Shown piece after piece: positions 46,028 through 55,312 of a DNA stretch of 64,000 nt. The translations under genes were made by a program, and so were the position numbers. Within the stretch, counting starts at the first letter, position 1, and every line of letters begins with the position of its first letter. The notes under the pieces are model-generated. The model had not been told where the DNA came from. It was given only the letters and a program-made list of their open reading frames with translations, and did not search any database. This DNA comes from JBCCMA01 sp045107005 (GTDB lineage Bacteria; Pseudomonadota; Gammaproteobacteria; Steroidobacterales; JBCCMA01): positions 59,455-123,454 of the forward strand of contig JBGCFP010000080.1 of the NCBI GenBank assembly GCA_045107005.1. The letters are read 5' to 3'.

Positions 46028-48475
46028 ATGATCAAGCAAACATTCATTCGACTCAGTGCTGTTGTCGCCCTTGCGGCTGGTCTGGCGGCTTGCGGCGGCG
46101 GCGGCGCTGAAGTGGTCTCGCTGCCGGTGACCAATCCACCACCTGTCGCTGACTACAACGGACCGGCACCATCAACCGCCGACGTGCAGTCGTTCAAACT
46201 CAATTTGTGGGACAACATTAGCGACACAAACCGTTGCGGCGCCTGTCACGGTGCGGGCGGTCAGTCACCGACGTTTGTGCGTAACGACGATATCAACCTC
46301 GCCTACTCGGACACCAACCCGCTGGTGAGTCTGACCCAGCCTTCCGAGTCACTGCTGGTGACGAAGGTTGGCGGCGGCCACAACTGCTGGGAAGCCAGCG
46401 ACGCGGTTTGCGCCGACATTCTGACGACCTGGATTTCGTCGTGGGCTGGCGACGCCATCGCCGGTGGCGGCAATCAAATCGAGCTGGAAGCCCCCACCAT
46501 CAAGGACGTTGGACAAAGCAAAGGCTTCCCCGATGACAGCGGCTTGTTCGCCACGACGATTTATCCGGTGCTGACGACCTACTGCTCGGACTGTCATTCG
46601 TCAGAATCCTCGTTTGCGGTGCAACCGTACTTTGCGGATCCGGACGTGGACACGGCGTACGCCGCGGCGAAGTCGAAACTCAACCTCGACAGCACCGACG
46701 AATCGCGGTTTGTTATTCGACTCGTACAGCAGTTCCACAACTGCTGGAGCGAATGCGGCAGCGACGGCGCGCAAATGCTCGCCGCCATTGACGCAATGGC
46801 CGATCAAATTCCGCTGACGGAAATCGACCCGACTCTGGTGGTCAGCAAAGCGTTGACGCTGTTCGACGGCACGATCGCGAGCGGCGGTAATCGCTATGAC
46901 AACAATGCGATCGCGCTGTATGAATTCAAAACCGGCACGGGTCTGACCGCCTTTGACACCAGCGGTGTCGAACCGGCACTAAACCTGACGCTGTCCGGTG
47001 ATGTCAGTTGGTTCGGAGGTTACGGTATCGATCTGCGCGGCGGCCGGGCTCAAGGCTCTACCAGCGCCAGTTCCAAACTGCACTCACAAATCACGGCCAC
47101 GGGCGAATACTCGGTTGAAGCCTGGGTCGCAGCGGGCAATGTCACGCAGGAAGACGCGCGCATTATCAGCTACTCGGCAGGTGTCGACGCGCGCAACATG
47201 AGCGTCAGCCAAAATCTGTATAACTACGTGTTTGCCAATCGTTCCAGCGTGACCGATGCCAACGGCATGCCGGCGCTATCGACCGCCGATGCGGATGAAG
47301 ACCTGCAGGCAACGCTACAGCACGTCGTCGTAACCTACGATCCGGTAGAAGGTCGACGCATTTACGTGAACGGCACCTTTACCGACGATGTCGACATGGA
47401 AGGCGGCGGTTTGCTCAACGACTGGGACGACACGTTTGCGTTCGTGCTCGGCAACGAAGTGTCCGGCAACCGTACGTGGGAAGGCGTTATTCGGCTGGTC
47501 GCCATCCACAACCGGGCGCTGACTGAGGAACAGATCACGCAGAACCTGGAAGCAGGCGTCGGTCAGAAGTTCTTCCTGCTGTTCAACCTCGAAGACCACA
47601 TTGACGTGCCGGCCAGCTATCTGATGTTTGAGGTAGCGCAGTTTGATACTTACAGCTATTTGTTCCAGACGCCCACGTTCATTTCGCTTGACGGTACGGC
47701 CGCACCGGACAACATCGCGATCGCGGGAATTCGCATCGGTGTGAACGGTCTGGAGGCACCCGTTGGACAGGCGTACCAGAACGTAGACACGATGATTACT
47801 GCCGAACGCTACGGTCCAAGCGGCCAGCAGTTGTCCAGCGTCGGCACCATCGTGCCGCTGGAGAAAGGTCCCGAGAACGACGAATTTTTCCTGAGCTTTG
47901 AAATTCTCGGCGACGCAACCAACGTGGTTGTCGAAGCCGTGCCGCCAGCGCCAGCCGTGCCTGCCGATCTGGACGCAGAGCCGGTCGTCGGTTTGCGCAC
48001 CTTTGATGAAGTGAACGCGACGATGGCCAAATTGACCGGCGTTGATCCGAATCAGGCGGACGTGAACCTCACTTACGAGACGATCAAGCAACAGCTGCCA
48101 GTTAACGAGAACATCGGCGGCTTCCTGGCTTCACACCAGGTCGCCATCGCGCAGCTCGCCATCGAGTACTGCAACACGCTGGTTGAAGACACCGGCTTGC
48201 GTGCCAGCTACTTCACGGGTGTCGATTTCAATGCGTCCGCGACGGCGGCGTTCGACGGCGCCGGACGCGATGCGGTGATCAACCCACTGCTTGATCGAAT
48301 GGTGGGCATCAGCGTGGCGTCGCAGCCCGATACCGCAGAAGTCCGTACCGAATTGAACAACCTGATCGATACGCTCACCGGCTGTGGCAACAGCTGTGCG
48401 GCAGATCGAACCGCGGTAACGGTCAAAGCCGTTTGCGCAGCGACGCTCGGTAGCGCCGCGACCTTGTTGCAATAA
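46028..48475 (+). CDS. Lipoprotein with two CxxCH motifs and LamG-like domain
   Basis: An 815-residue lipoprotein (lipobox LAAC) with two c-type heme motifs, CGACH near residue 70 and CSDCH near 186, each in a sequence like those of planctomycete-type cytochromes. Cysteine pairs HNCWEASDAVC and HNCWSECG follow each motif. A concanavalin/LamG-like domain lies at about residues 290-510 (ITATGEYSVEAWVAAGNVTQ, HVVVTYDPVEGRRIYVNG, VIRLVAIHNRALTEEQI). The rest is beta-rich and ends in an alpha-helical part. It probably faces outward and binds a polymer or ligand. Confidence 0.82.
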   Translation: MIKQTFIRLSAVVALAAGLAACGGGGAEVVSLPVTNPPPVADYNGPAPSTADVQSFKLNLWDNISDTNRCGACHGAGGQSPTFVRNDDINLAYSDTNPLVSLTQPSESLLVTKVGGGHNCWEASDAVCADILTTWISSWAGDAIAGGGNQIELEAPTIKDVGQSKGFPDDSGLFATTIYPVLTTYCSDCHSSESSFAVQPYFADPDVDTAYAAAKSKLNLDSTDESRFVIRLVQQFHNCWSECGSDGAQMLAAIDAMADQIPLTEIDPTLVVSKALTLFDGTIASGGNRYDNNAIALYEFKTGTGLTAFDTSGVEPALNLTLSGDVSWFGGYGIDLRGGRAQGSTSASSKLHSQITATGEYSVEAWVAAGNVTQEDARIISYSAGVDARNMSVSQNLYNYVFANRSSVTDANGMPALSTADADEDLQATLQHVVVTYDPVEGRRIYVNGTFTDDVDMEGGGLLNDWDDTFAFVLGNEVSGNRTWEGVIRLVAIHNRALTEEQITQNLEAGVGQKFFLLFNLEDHIDVPASYLMFEVAQFDTYSYLFQTPTFISLDGTAAPDNIAIAGIRIGVNGLEAPVGQAYQNVDTMITAERYGPSGQQLSSVGTIVPLEKGPENDEFFLSFEILGDATNVVVEAVPPAPAVPADLDAEPVVGLRTFDEVNATMAKLTGVDPNQADVNLTYETIKQQLPVNENIGGFLASHQVAIAQLAIEYCNTLVEDTGLRASYFTGVDFNASATAAFDGAGRDAVINPLLDRMVGISVASQPDTAEVRTELNNLIDTLTGCGNSCAADRTAVTVKAVCAATLGSAATLLQ

Positions 48476-48504
48476 CCCCAACTATTACGAAAACGAGACC
48501 TGAT

Positions 48505-50112
48505 ATGGCCCGACGATTTCGACGTTCGAAAAAACCCCTGCATAAAGATGCCCCGCTTCGCCACGATGACCACGCCCGTCCGGTGACCCGCCGCGATTTG
48601 TTGGCACAGGGCTTTCGTACCGGTGCCGGCATGCTCGCCGGGCCTACGGTCTTCAGTCTGTTTGCCAATGCGAGGTCCGCTCGGGCCGAACTCTCGCAGG
48701 ATTTGATGGATCTGCGCGAAACCTGCGGGCTTGCGACGCAAGGCGCCGGCAAGATTCCGTTTATCTGTTTTGACCTGGCCGGCGGCGTGAACGTCGCGGC
48801 ATCCAACGTTCTGGTTGGTCAGGACGGCGGGCAGCTGGATTTTCTGAGTACACAGGGCTACAGCCGTCTGGGCTTGCCCGGCGACATGATTCCTCCGGTG
48901 CTGAACGCGCAAACCGGTACGAACGATTTTATTAATCAGGATCTCGGTCTGGCCTTTCATACCGACAGTGCTTTCTTGCGCGGTATTCAGGACAAGCTGT
49001 CAATTATGAACATGGCGTCGGTCAACGGCGCGGTCATTCCGGCCCGCTCTGAGAATGACACCGGCAACAATCCGCACAACCCGATGTACGGCATTAATCG
49101 CGCCGGTGCGGACGGTGGCTTGCTGACGCTGATCGGCAGTCGCAGTTCTGATTCCGGCGGCAATTCGCTCGCGCCTGAAGCGCTGATCGATCCAACCGTG
49201 CGACCTACAAAAATTGATCGCCCCAGCGACGCCACTGGCCTGGTCGACACCGGCAAGCTCGTCGGTCTGCTCGAGCAGTCGGACGCCGTGGCCGTCATGG
49301 AAGCGATCCAGCGCATCAGCGACGCCAAGCTGGACGCCGTCAACACTCAGGTCACCAACGACGAGATCCTCAAAGAACTCGTACGCTGCGGCTATGTGAA
49401 GGCGGCGGACTTGAGCGATCGCTTCGGCGACCCGTCGACGCTGGATCCACTGCTCGACGACGACATCGTCGGGCCGACCGGTATCTTTACCGCGGACGAG
49501 CTGGAAAACGATCGCGAGTTTCGCAAGACCGCCTCGGTCATGAAACTGGTGGTCAACGGTTTTGCTGGCGCCGGCACCATTCAGATGGGTGGCTACGACT
49601 ATCACACGGGCGATCGCGCCAACGGCGAGATTCGCGATTTGCGCGCTGGCCGTTGCATGGGCGCTTGCCTGGAATACGCCGCGCGCGTCGGCGTGCCGCT
49701 AATGATGTACGTCTTTAGCGACGGCTCGGTGTTCAGCAACGGCAGCATTGACAGCTCGGTCGATGGACGCGGGAAAGGCGTGTGGACCGGGGACAATTCC
49801 TCGACGGCCGCCTCATTCTTCCTGGTCTACAACCCGGGCGGTCGCCCACAGCTGTTCACGGGCGATAACCTCGAGCCGGCTCTGCACCAACAGATTGGCG
49901 CGTTTCGTGCCGACGGCGGCGTTGAAACCAGTTCAACGCCGGCCGCCAATAACGTCAATCTCCTGGTTGAGACAATCATCTACAACTACATGGCTCTGCA
50001 CGGCGAACAGGCCAATTTCCCAACGTTGTTCCCAGGCCACGGCCTTGGCCCGGTATCGCTGCGCGACCGATTGACCGCCTTTAATCCGATCGTGAGCGGC
50101 ACCATCGGCTAA
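48505..50112 (+). CDS. Tat-exported DUF1501-like protein
   Basis: A 535-residue protein with a twin-arginine signal (VTRRDLLAQGF, then an Ala/Gly hydrophobic part to ANARSARA). The body follows the DUF1501 pattern: PFICFDLAGGVNVAASN near the start, HTDSAFLRGI, SENDTGNNPHNPMYGI, MGGYDYHTG, a VPLMMYVFSDGSVFSNG segment and a final FNPIVSGTIG. DUF1501 proteins (sulfatase/phosphatase-like fold) are commonly encoded beside CxxCH partner proteins, as here. The export route suggests a cofactor or metal inserted in the cytoplasm. Function unknown. Confidence 0.83.
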   Translation: MARRFRRSKKPLHKDAPLRHDDHARPVTRRDLLAQGFRTGAGMLAGPTVFSLFANARSARAELSQDLMDLRETCGLATQGAGKIPFICFDLAGGVNVAASNVLVGQDGGQLDFLSTQGYSRLGLPGDMIPPVLNAQTGTNDFINQDLGLAFHTDSAFLRGIQDKLSIMNMASVNGAVIPARSENDTGNNPHNPMYGINRAGADGGLLTLIGSRSSDSGGNSLAPEALIDPTVRPTKIDRPSDATGLVDTGKLVGLLEQSDAVAVMEAIQRISDAKLDAVNTQVTNDEILKELVRCGYVKAADLSDRFGDPSTLDPLLDDDIVGPTGIFTADELENDREFRKTASVMKLVVNGFAGAGTIQMGGYDYHTGDRANGEIRDLRAGRCMGACLEYAARVGVPLMMYVFSDGSVFSNGSIDSSVDGRGKGVWTGDNSSTAASFFLVYNPGGRPQLFTGDNLEPALHQQIGAFRADGGVETSSTPAANNVNLLVETIIYNYMALHGEQANFPTLFPGHGLGPVSLRDRLTAFNPIVSGTIG

Positions 50113-50147
50113 ACCGATACGCACAACCCTCCAGGTGTGCACCCCGG

Positions 50148-50181
50148 CCGGCACTCGTTTTCAGACGGGTGCCGGTTTTTT
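50148..50181 (+). terminator. Rho-independent terminator after the DUF1501-like gene
   Basis: Stem CCGGCAC/GTGCCGG (50148-50154 with 50169-50175), extended by CG/CG inside, followed by six T. It ends the cytochrome/DUF1501 operon, so the downstream thioredoxin gene has its own transcript. Confidence 0.85.
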
Positions 50182-50262
50182 CGTTCAGCCGGCCTGAAAT
50201 ATTTTTGCGCCACACCCGGTCCTGCTTGACACACCCGTACGTCACTTGAGGAACGAGTCATC

Positions 50263-50799
50263 ATGCGCACCCAGCTTGCCACCGTTGTCGCGTTTATTGC
50301 GCTGCTATTTTCCGTCGGCGCGCAAGCGCAGGAACACGTCAGTGTTGACTGGACGCTCGACCGCGCAGACGGCACGCCGTTCACGCTCAGCGACAACGAA
50401 GGCGAAAAGACCACCTTGATACTGTTTTGGGCGACTTGGTGCCCCTACTGCAAGGCGCTCATGCCGCATATCGAAAGCATGGTGCTGGAACACGGTCAGG
50501 ACAACTTTGAAGTACTGGCGATCACCATCGGGGAAGATGGCGATCCGGCGAAATATCTGCAGGACAAAGGCTACGATTTCACGCTGTTGCCGGACGGCGA
50601 CCAGATTGCAGCAAAGTACGGTATCCGTGGTACGCCGGGCGTGCTCATCGTCAATCAGGCGGGCACAACCGTTTTTGACCTTCGCAGGCAGCCCTCCCAG
50701 CAGCTCAACACCGAAAACATGAAGCGCCGGGATGTGGCGGCTCGTCGTGCGCCGTTCTGGGCTGCCCAGATTCGACAGGCGCTGGACGCCACACTCTGA
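50263..50799 (+). CDS. TlpA-like periplasmic thioredoxin (second copy)
   Basis: A 178-residue exported thioredoxin-fold protein with active site FWATWCPYCKALMP, preceded by a signal (MRTQLATVVAFIALLFSVGAQA). The cis-proline segment is RGTPGVLIVNQAG. The CPYC active site is unusual for TlpA/ResA and closer to DsbA/DsbE-like or alkyl thiol oxidoreductases. It may serve heme ligation or disulfide exchange for the nearby cytochromes. It meets the convergent SDR gene end to end. Confidence 0.92.
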   Translation: MRTQLATVVAFIALLFSVGAQAQEHVSVDWTLDRADGTPFTLSDNEGEKTTLILFWATWCPYCKALMPHIESMVLEHGQDNFEVLAITIGEDGDPAKYLQDKGYDFTLLPDGDQIAAKYGIRGTPGVLIVNQAGTTVFDLRRQPSQQLNTENMKRRDVAARRAPFWAAQIRQALDATL

Positions 50800-51702
50800 T
50801 CAGGCTTTGCGCTTACTGCCACCCGCGGCCAATCGCATCAGCATTTTCTGGGTTTGCGCGGCGCCAGAATTTGGCGGGGTGTCACCAGGATGCAGCGTAT
50901 CGAATTCGGCCGCCAATGTGGCGGGTCCCGGCATTGGCACACACGCGCTTTCCGCGATAAAGGCACGGGCCATTACGCCCGCGCCCGCTTCGGCAATCAC
51001 CTTTGACGGCGCACACTCGCTGACCAGCCACAACGCCATCGGCGCGATTTTCTCGGGTGCCATCGCCTCTCTTAGCTGAGACGGCAGTAAATTCTCGGTC
51101 ATGCGGGTTGCGGCAATCGGCGACAGCGTGTTCACGCGAATGTCGAAGCGCTCGCCCTCCAGGTGCAGCGTATTCATCAACCCGATGAGCGCCATTTTCG
51201 CCGCACCGTAGTTGGCCTGTCCGTAGTTGCCATACAGCCCGCTCGCCGACGCGGTAAGCAAAATGCGCCCGTAGTTTTGTTCACTCATAATCGCCCACAC
51301 CGCATGCGTGCAGTGGAAGGCACCCATGACATGGACGTCAAAGACCGAGCGAAAATCATCCACGCTCATCTTGCTGAACGTTCGATCGCGCAGTATGCCC
51401 GCGTTGTTGATTAACACGTCGATGCGGCCAAACCGTTCTTGCGTTCGCCGTACCATCGAACCGACGTCGGTCTCATTCGTTACGTCAACCTGTTCGGCGA
51501 TCGCCAGGCCGCCCGCGGTCGTGATCTCATTGGCAACCTGCGTCGCCGAGTCTGCGCTTTTGCCGCTGCCATCCAGCGCCACGCCGTGATCCGCTACCAC
51601 GACACTCGCCCCGGCCGCGGCCAAGGCCATGGCGTGCGCACGACCAATCCCGCTACCCGCACCGGTCACGATGGCTACCTGATCGTGAAACAATGGCGTC
51701 AT
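50800..51702 (-). CDS. Short-chain dehydrogenase (MFE-2/hydroxyacyl-CoA-type)
   Basis: A 300-residue SDR with GAGSGIGRAHAMALAAAGASVVVAD at the N-terminus, NNAGILRDRTF, the catalytic YGNYGQANYGAAKMAL and a long C-terminal part. An N-terminal GxGxGIG followed by VVVADHG and a D-x-S-G-K segment is typical of SDRs close to peroxisomal multifunctional hydroxyacyl-CoA dehydrogenases. Substrate undetermined. ATG 51702 has GGGAG 8 bases upstream. It is convergent with the thioredoxin gene. Confidence 0.88.
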   Translation of the reverse strand: MTPLFHDQVAIVTGAGSGIGRAHAMALAAAGASVVVADHGVALDGSGKSADSATQVANEITTAGGLAIAEQVDVTNETDVGSMVRRTQERFGRIDVLINNAGILRDRTFSKMSVDDFRSVFDVHVMGAFHCTHAVWAIMSEQNYGRILLTASASGLYGNYGQANYGAAKMALIGLMNTLHLEGERFDIRVNTLSPIAATRMTENLLPSQLREAMAPEKIAPMALWLVSECAPSKVIAEAGAGVMARAFIAESACVPMPGPATLAAEFDTLHPGDTPPNSGAAQTQKMLMRLAAGGSKRKA

Positions 51703-51786
51703 TATCTACGCTCCCTGCACAAGCTTCGCTTAAGTCCTTCAGGCCGACACTCTAGCGTGACTCCCATCGACAATGAAAACGCAGGC

Positions 51787-51814
51787 AAAAAAAACGGCTC
51801 CAAAAAGGAGCCGT
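51787..51814 (-). terminator. Rho-independent terminator (minus strand)
   Basis: Stem ACGGCTCC/GGAGCCGT (51794-51801 with 51807-51814), loop AAAAA. On the minus strand it is followed by a run of eight T, so it terminates transcription from the right, i.e. from the small gene at 51870-52094. Confidence 0.8.
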
Positions 51815-51869
51815 AAAGCTTGCGTCTCAAGGGGTGCGCCACATTCAGGGGGATATAGCGCGCCCTTTC

Positions 51870-52094
51870 CTAGGAGCCGGATTTGCCGCGATCGCGCCAG
51901 GATTCAAAAGCTTCCCAGCGCGGTGCTGCGTTACTTTGTTCAGGCCGCGTTGAGGTCCAGAAGTTCGATCGATCTGCCCACTTTCGTTTCAGATTGGTCG
52001 AGTCCTGAGTAAAAAAGAAATTCGTGTTGCCGCTTTTTGAGCGCAGGCCGGGACGGCCTTTCAACGGGGTAAGAGGTTTGTTCATTTCTGGCAT
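51870..52094 (-). CDS. Small basic protein of unknown function
   Basis: A 74-residue open frame rich in Lys, Arg, Ser, Asn and aromatic residues (RSNFWTSTRPEQ, WEAFESWRDRGKSG), with no signal or membrane segment. Support comes from GGAG 9 bases before ATG 52094 and from the terminator just beyond its end. No family is recognised. Confidence 0.5.
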   Translation of the reverse strand: MPEMNKPLTPLKGRPGLRSKSGNTNFFFTQDSTNLKRKWADRSNFWTSTRPEQSNAAPRWEAFESWRDRGKSGS

Positions 52095-52228
52095 GTCGGG
52101 TCACTCCACTTCGGTCTTAAGCTTGAGCATTAACATAAACGTCAGAGCCCGCTTATGCTCGGAACTGCATCACGCTCTTTTCCTAAATTTTGTAAATTGC
52201 GCGCAGTTTTGTTCAATCAAATCGCCGC

Positions 52229-52420
52229 TTATGTAAAGGACTGTTCCATATCCGGTGATTCCGGAACGTCTCGCCAATTTAACGCATTTACGTAACCGGC
52301 CAAAAAGGCTACACATATTATTGTAAATGTTGCGGTGCAAAACAATTTGTACGAAAAACCGCCTAATGAGAAACCCTGAGCTGCGGCAATTTTCTGCACG
52401 GGTGATATATTTTGCGTCAT
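52229..52420 (-). CDS. Possible small membrane protein
   Basis: A 63-residue frame with one hydrophobic segment (LFCTATFTIICVAFLAGYV) in an AT-richer stretch. There is no ribosome site before the ATG. It may be non-coding. Confidence 0.28.
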   Translation of the reverse strand: MTQNISPVQKIAAAQGFSLGGFSYKLFCTATFTIICVAFLAGYVNALNWRDVPESPDMEQSFT

Positions 52421-52654
52421 TGGTCTGACGGATCAGCCCTTGTCGAGTCGATAAACTTCCGGCGTTGTTCTGATTTGCCGGTATTAAAGCAATGACCCGT
52501 CAAGAGCCGGTTTCAATTCAAGCGTGGCAATCGCGACCTTGGATTAACAACTCAATCTGAAAGACACAATAATATGCGTTCGGAGCCTGTTCGCCGCTCG
52601 TCGGTGACCAAGCTTTGTTCGCGTCTCAAAAGTAAGTTAAGGGGGAAGAACCAC
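52421..52654. other. AT-richer leader region before the secreted DUF4215 protein
   Basis: The 52100-52650 stretch is noticeably more AT-rich than the rest. Apart from the two possible small genes I see only a long leader for the gene starting at 52655; no hexamers stand out clearly. Confidence 0.4.
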
Positions 52655-55174
52655 GTGAAATTTCACGCCTATCGATCTTTAATCACAGCGACAGCCGGTG
52701 CTGTTCTCGCGGTTAGTGCGTTCAGCGCTAATGCGAAAGCAAGCGGCGGTGTCGAAAGCATGGAACTGCAGAACCAGGCCACCGCTCAATACGGTGACAC
52801 CTTCCGCAGTGCCAGCATCAAGTCCTTGTTTGGTGGCAACACCATGGAACGCGGCGGCGGCGTCTGCGGCGACAGCATCCTCGACGGTGGCGAAGATTGC
52901 GACGACGGCAATACCGCCAGCGGCGACGGTTGCTCGGCAACCTGTCTCTTCGAAGCCGGCTTTGACTGTTCTGCACCAATTCCCGGTGCGGCTGATGTCA
53001 ACGTCGTGACCGACGGCAGCCTGGAAAACAGCAACCTCGACGGCGACTGGACTGAAATCAGCCACAGCCTGTTCGGCCAGCTGATTTGCGGCGACAACTG
53101 CTTCGGTGCACCACTTGCCTCTGATATTGATGGCAACATCGTGTCGGGCAACTTCTTCCTCGTCTCGGGCGGTAGCTTCACCAGCGCCAGCACCGGTGTC
53201 GTGGAACACGCACCTATCGTGATCCCTGCTGCCGGCACGACGCTGCAGTTCAACTACGGTTTCGGAACGCCGGGCACGACCTGTCCGGACGCAAACGACG
53301 GTCTGCGCCTGCTGATCGACGGTACCGAAGTCTGGTCGAACCTTGACGCGACCGGCTCATGCGAGCCAATCGACGTTTACACGGTTGAGAGTGTTGACCT
53401 GGCCGCGCTTGGCTTGAACGATGACGCTGCTCACACGCTGCGCTTTGAAGGCACCTCCTCGGTTGTGCCCGCGGGCGACGATCTGCTGAACGTGTTCCTC
53501 GATCAAGTTCGCATCCTTGTCCCAGCTGACGATCCAACCCCACCGATTCCGAGCATGTGCTCGCCGGTAACCTGTGGTGACGGCGCGTTCCCGCAGTTCT
53601 CAGCTGCTGGTTCGGAAGGCTGCGACGATGGCAACCTGACCGACGGCGACGGTTGCTCTTCAACCTGCGAAGTCGAGCAACCTGACTTCGTTTGCGAAGA
53701 TCCGGAAGCCGCTGCTGACGAAGGCAACGACATCGAAGACGGTAGCCTCGAGCAGGGCCGTAACAACCCTGACTGGGTCTCAGCCGGTACGGAATTCGAT
53801 CCGATCTGTTCGCAAATCTTCTGTGGCGCAGCATTGGCTGACACCGAAGACGGCGGCGCGTTCTTTGCCTGGTTCGGTGGCTCTTCGCTGCCTAACGACC
53901 AGTCGCTGACCCAAGACGTTGTGATCTCTTCGACCGCTACGACGCTGGACTTCAAACTGCTGGTCGGTATTTGCGATAGCGTGAATGACAACCTGAGCAT
54001 CGAAGTCGACGGCACCAACGTGTTCGATTTCCCATGCGACGATAGCTTCCCTGTGTACACGCCGATCTCGGTGCCACTGGGTGCGTTTGCGGATGGCGCG
54101 AGCCACACCGTGTCGTTCATCGGTTCCACAGTAGCCACCAACGGCGGCAACTCGAACTTCTTCGTTGATGACATCTCGATTGGCACCAACGTGGCGTTCG
54201 CTGGCGAGCCAGGCGTCTGCTTTGAGCTGGCTGAAGCTTGCTCAGTGCCAGAGCAGTTCAGCGCGGGTATCCCGGGCGACTGGACCGTCGTGAACCTTGG
54301 CCCGGATGCGGCTGACGGTTGGGGCGCATCGAACGACGGTATCTGTGCTTCGCAGAACTGGTCGGGTGGCAACGCTGAGAACAACACCACTGGTGGTGCT
54401 GGTATCGCCGCTTGTGCCGATTCCGACGCAACGGGTCAGATCGATCTCGACGGTGGCGCAACCGCACCGAACGAAATGGACACCTACCTGTGCTCACCAA
54501 TGCTTGACCTGTCGGCCGTTACCGATCCACAGCTGAGCTTCCTGGTGAACTATCAGGCTGCGAACAACGACTTCAACGACAACGGTACGCCAGACGATGC
54601 GATGGATGATTTCGATGATGACTTCCTGGAAGTCCTCGTCGGCACGACCCCGCCAAACGCTCTGACCGTGCCTAACTACGATACGCTGGGCAACGTGTTC
54701 GATCACCTCGACACCACGCTGGCGACGTCGCCTGAGGCCGCTCTGGCAGCTGACCTGACGGATTTTGCAACGGAAAGTGAAGCGTATGTCTGCTTCCACT
54801 ACCGTGGCACTTACGCCTGGTTCGCTCAGGTTGATAACCCAGCGCTGCGTGCTACATCGTGCACGAACGATGACATTGATACGGACGGCGACGGCGTCTT
54901 CGATATGGTTGATAACTGCATCATGGCTATCAACTCGACTCAGTTGGACACGGACGGTGACGGCCACGGCAACGCTTGCGATGCCGACTTCAACAACGAT
55001 TGCAGCTCGAACGTGATCGATCTGGGTATCTTCCGCACGTTGTTCTTCCAGCCTGGTAACCAGGCTGACCTGAACGGCGACGGCATCACGAACGTGATCG
55101 ACCTGGGTATCTTCCGTACGTTGTTCTTCGGAACGCCTGGTCCAAGTGCCGACGGTATCTGCACACCTATGTAA
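52655..55174 (+). CDS. Secreted protein with DUF4215 Cys-rich repeats, TSP3-like motif and dockerin-like tail
   Basis: An exported protein of about 839 residues. GTG 52655 is chosen because GGGGG lies about 9-12 bases upstream and the following sequence is a clean signal peptide (KFHAYRSLITATAGAVLAVS); the frame is open 27 codons further. Two Cys-rich DUF4215 repeats (CGDSILDGGEDCDDGNTASG, then GCDDGNLTDGDGCSSTC) each precede a beta-sandwich module with DGSLE start. A third module has a metalloprotease-associated-like pattern. The C-terminus has thrombospondin type-3-like calcium motifs (DTDGDGVFDMVDNC, DTDGDGHGNACD) and two dockerin-like repeats (VIDLGIFRTLFF, twice). It ends before a strong terminator. 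Confidence 0.85.
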   Translation: MKFHAYRSLITATAGAVLAVSAFSANAKASGGVESMELQNQATAQYGDTFRSASIKSLFGGNTMERGGGVCGDSILDGGEDCDDGNTASGDGCSATCLFEAGFDCSAPIPGAADVNVVTDGSLENSNLDGDWTEISHSLFGQLICGDNCFGAPLASDIDGNIVSGNFFLVSGGSFTSASTGVVEHAPIVIPAAGTTLQFNYGFGTPGTTCPDANDGLRLLIDGTEVWSNLDATGSCEPIDVYTVESVDLAALGLNDDAAHTLRFEGTSSVVPAGDDLLNVFLDQVRILVPADDPTPPIPSMCSPVTCGDGAFPQFSAAGSEGCDDGNLTDGDGCSSTCEVEQPDFVCEDPEAAADEGNDIEDGSLEQGRNNPDWVSAGTEFDPICSQIFCGAALADTEDGGAFFAWFGGSSLPNDQSLTQDVVISSTATTLDFKLLVGICDSVNDNLSIEVDGTNVFDFPCDDSFPVYTPISVPLGAFADGASHTVSFIGSTVATNGGNSNFFVDDISIGTNVAFAGEPGVCFELAEACSVPEQFSAGIPGDWTVVNLGPDAADGWGASNDGICASQNWSGGNAENNTTGGAGIAACADSDATGQIDLDGGATAPNEMDTYLCSPMLDLSAVTDPQLSFLVNYQAANNDFNDNGTPDDAMDDFDDDFLEVLVGTTPPNALTVPNYDTLGNVFDHLDTTLATSPEAALAADLTDFATESEAYVCFHYRGTYAWFAQVDNPALRATSCTNDDIDTDGDGVFDMVDNCIMAINSTQLDTDGDGHGNACDADFNNDCSSNVIDLGIFRTLFFQPGNQADLNGDGITNVIDLGIFRTLFFGTPGPSADGICTPM

Positions 55175-55222
55175 TGGGTGAGTAGTTAAAGTACTGGACA
55201 CGGTCTTTCGAGACGGTGTCGG

Positions 55223-55252
55223 AAAAGCCCCGCTTCGGCGGGGCTTTTTTTT
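55223..55252 (+). terminator. Rho-independent terminator after the DUF4215 protein
   Basis: Stem GCCCCGC/GCGGGGC (55227-55233 with 55238-55244), loop TTCG, A run before and eight T after. The nominal longer frame of the next gene begins inside this terminator, which argues against that start. Confidence 0.92.
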
Positions 55253-55312
55253 GTGCCGGCTTTTGCCATCGATTTTTCGTCGGCGTATGGTGTAAAAAAC
55301 CGGAGCACACTA

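Noticed and set aside
53503..54390. 295-residue minus-strand frame in the DUF4215 gene
   Set aside because: Ser/Pro-rich antisense of a repeat-rich gene; no signal or domain.
55216..55312. Start at GTG 55216 for the second DUF4215 gene
   Set aside because: It lies inside the terminator of the previous gene, and its first 45 residues do not form a normal signal peptide, whereas 55313 has GGAG and a signal.
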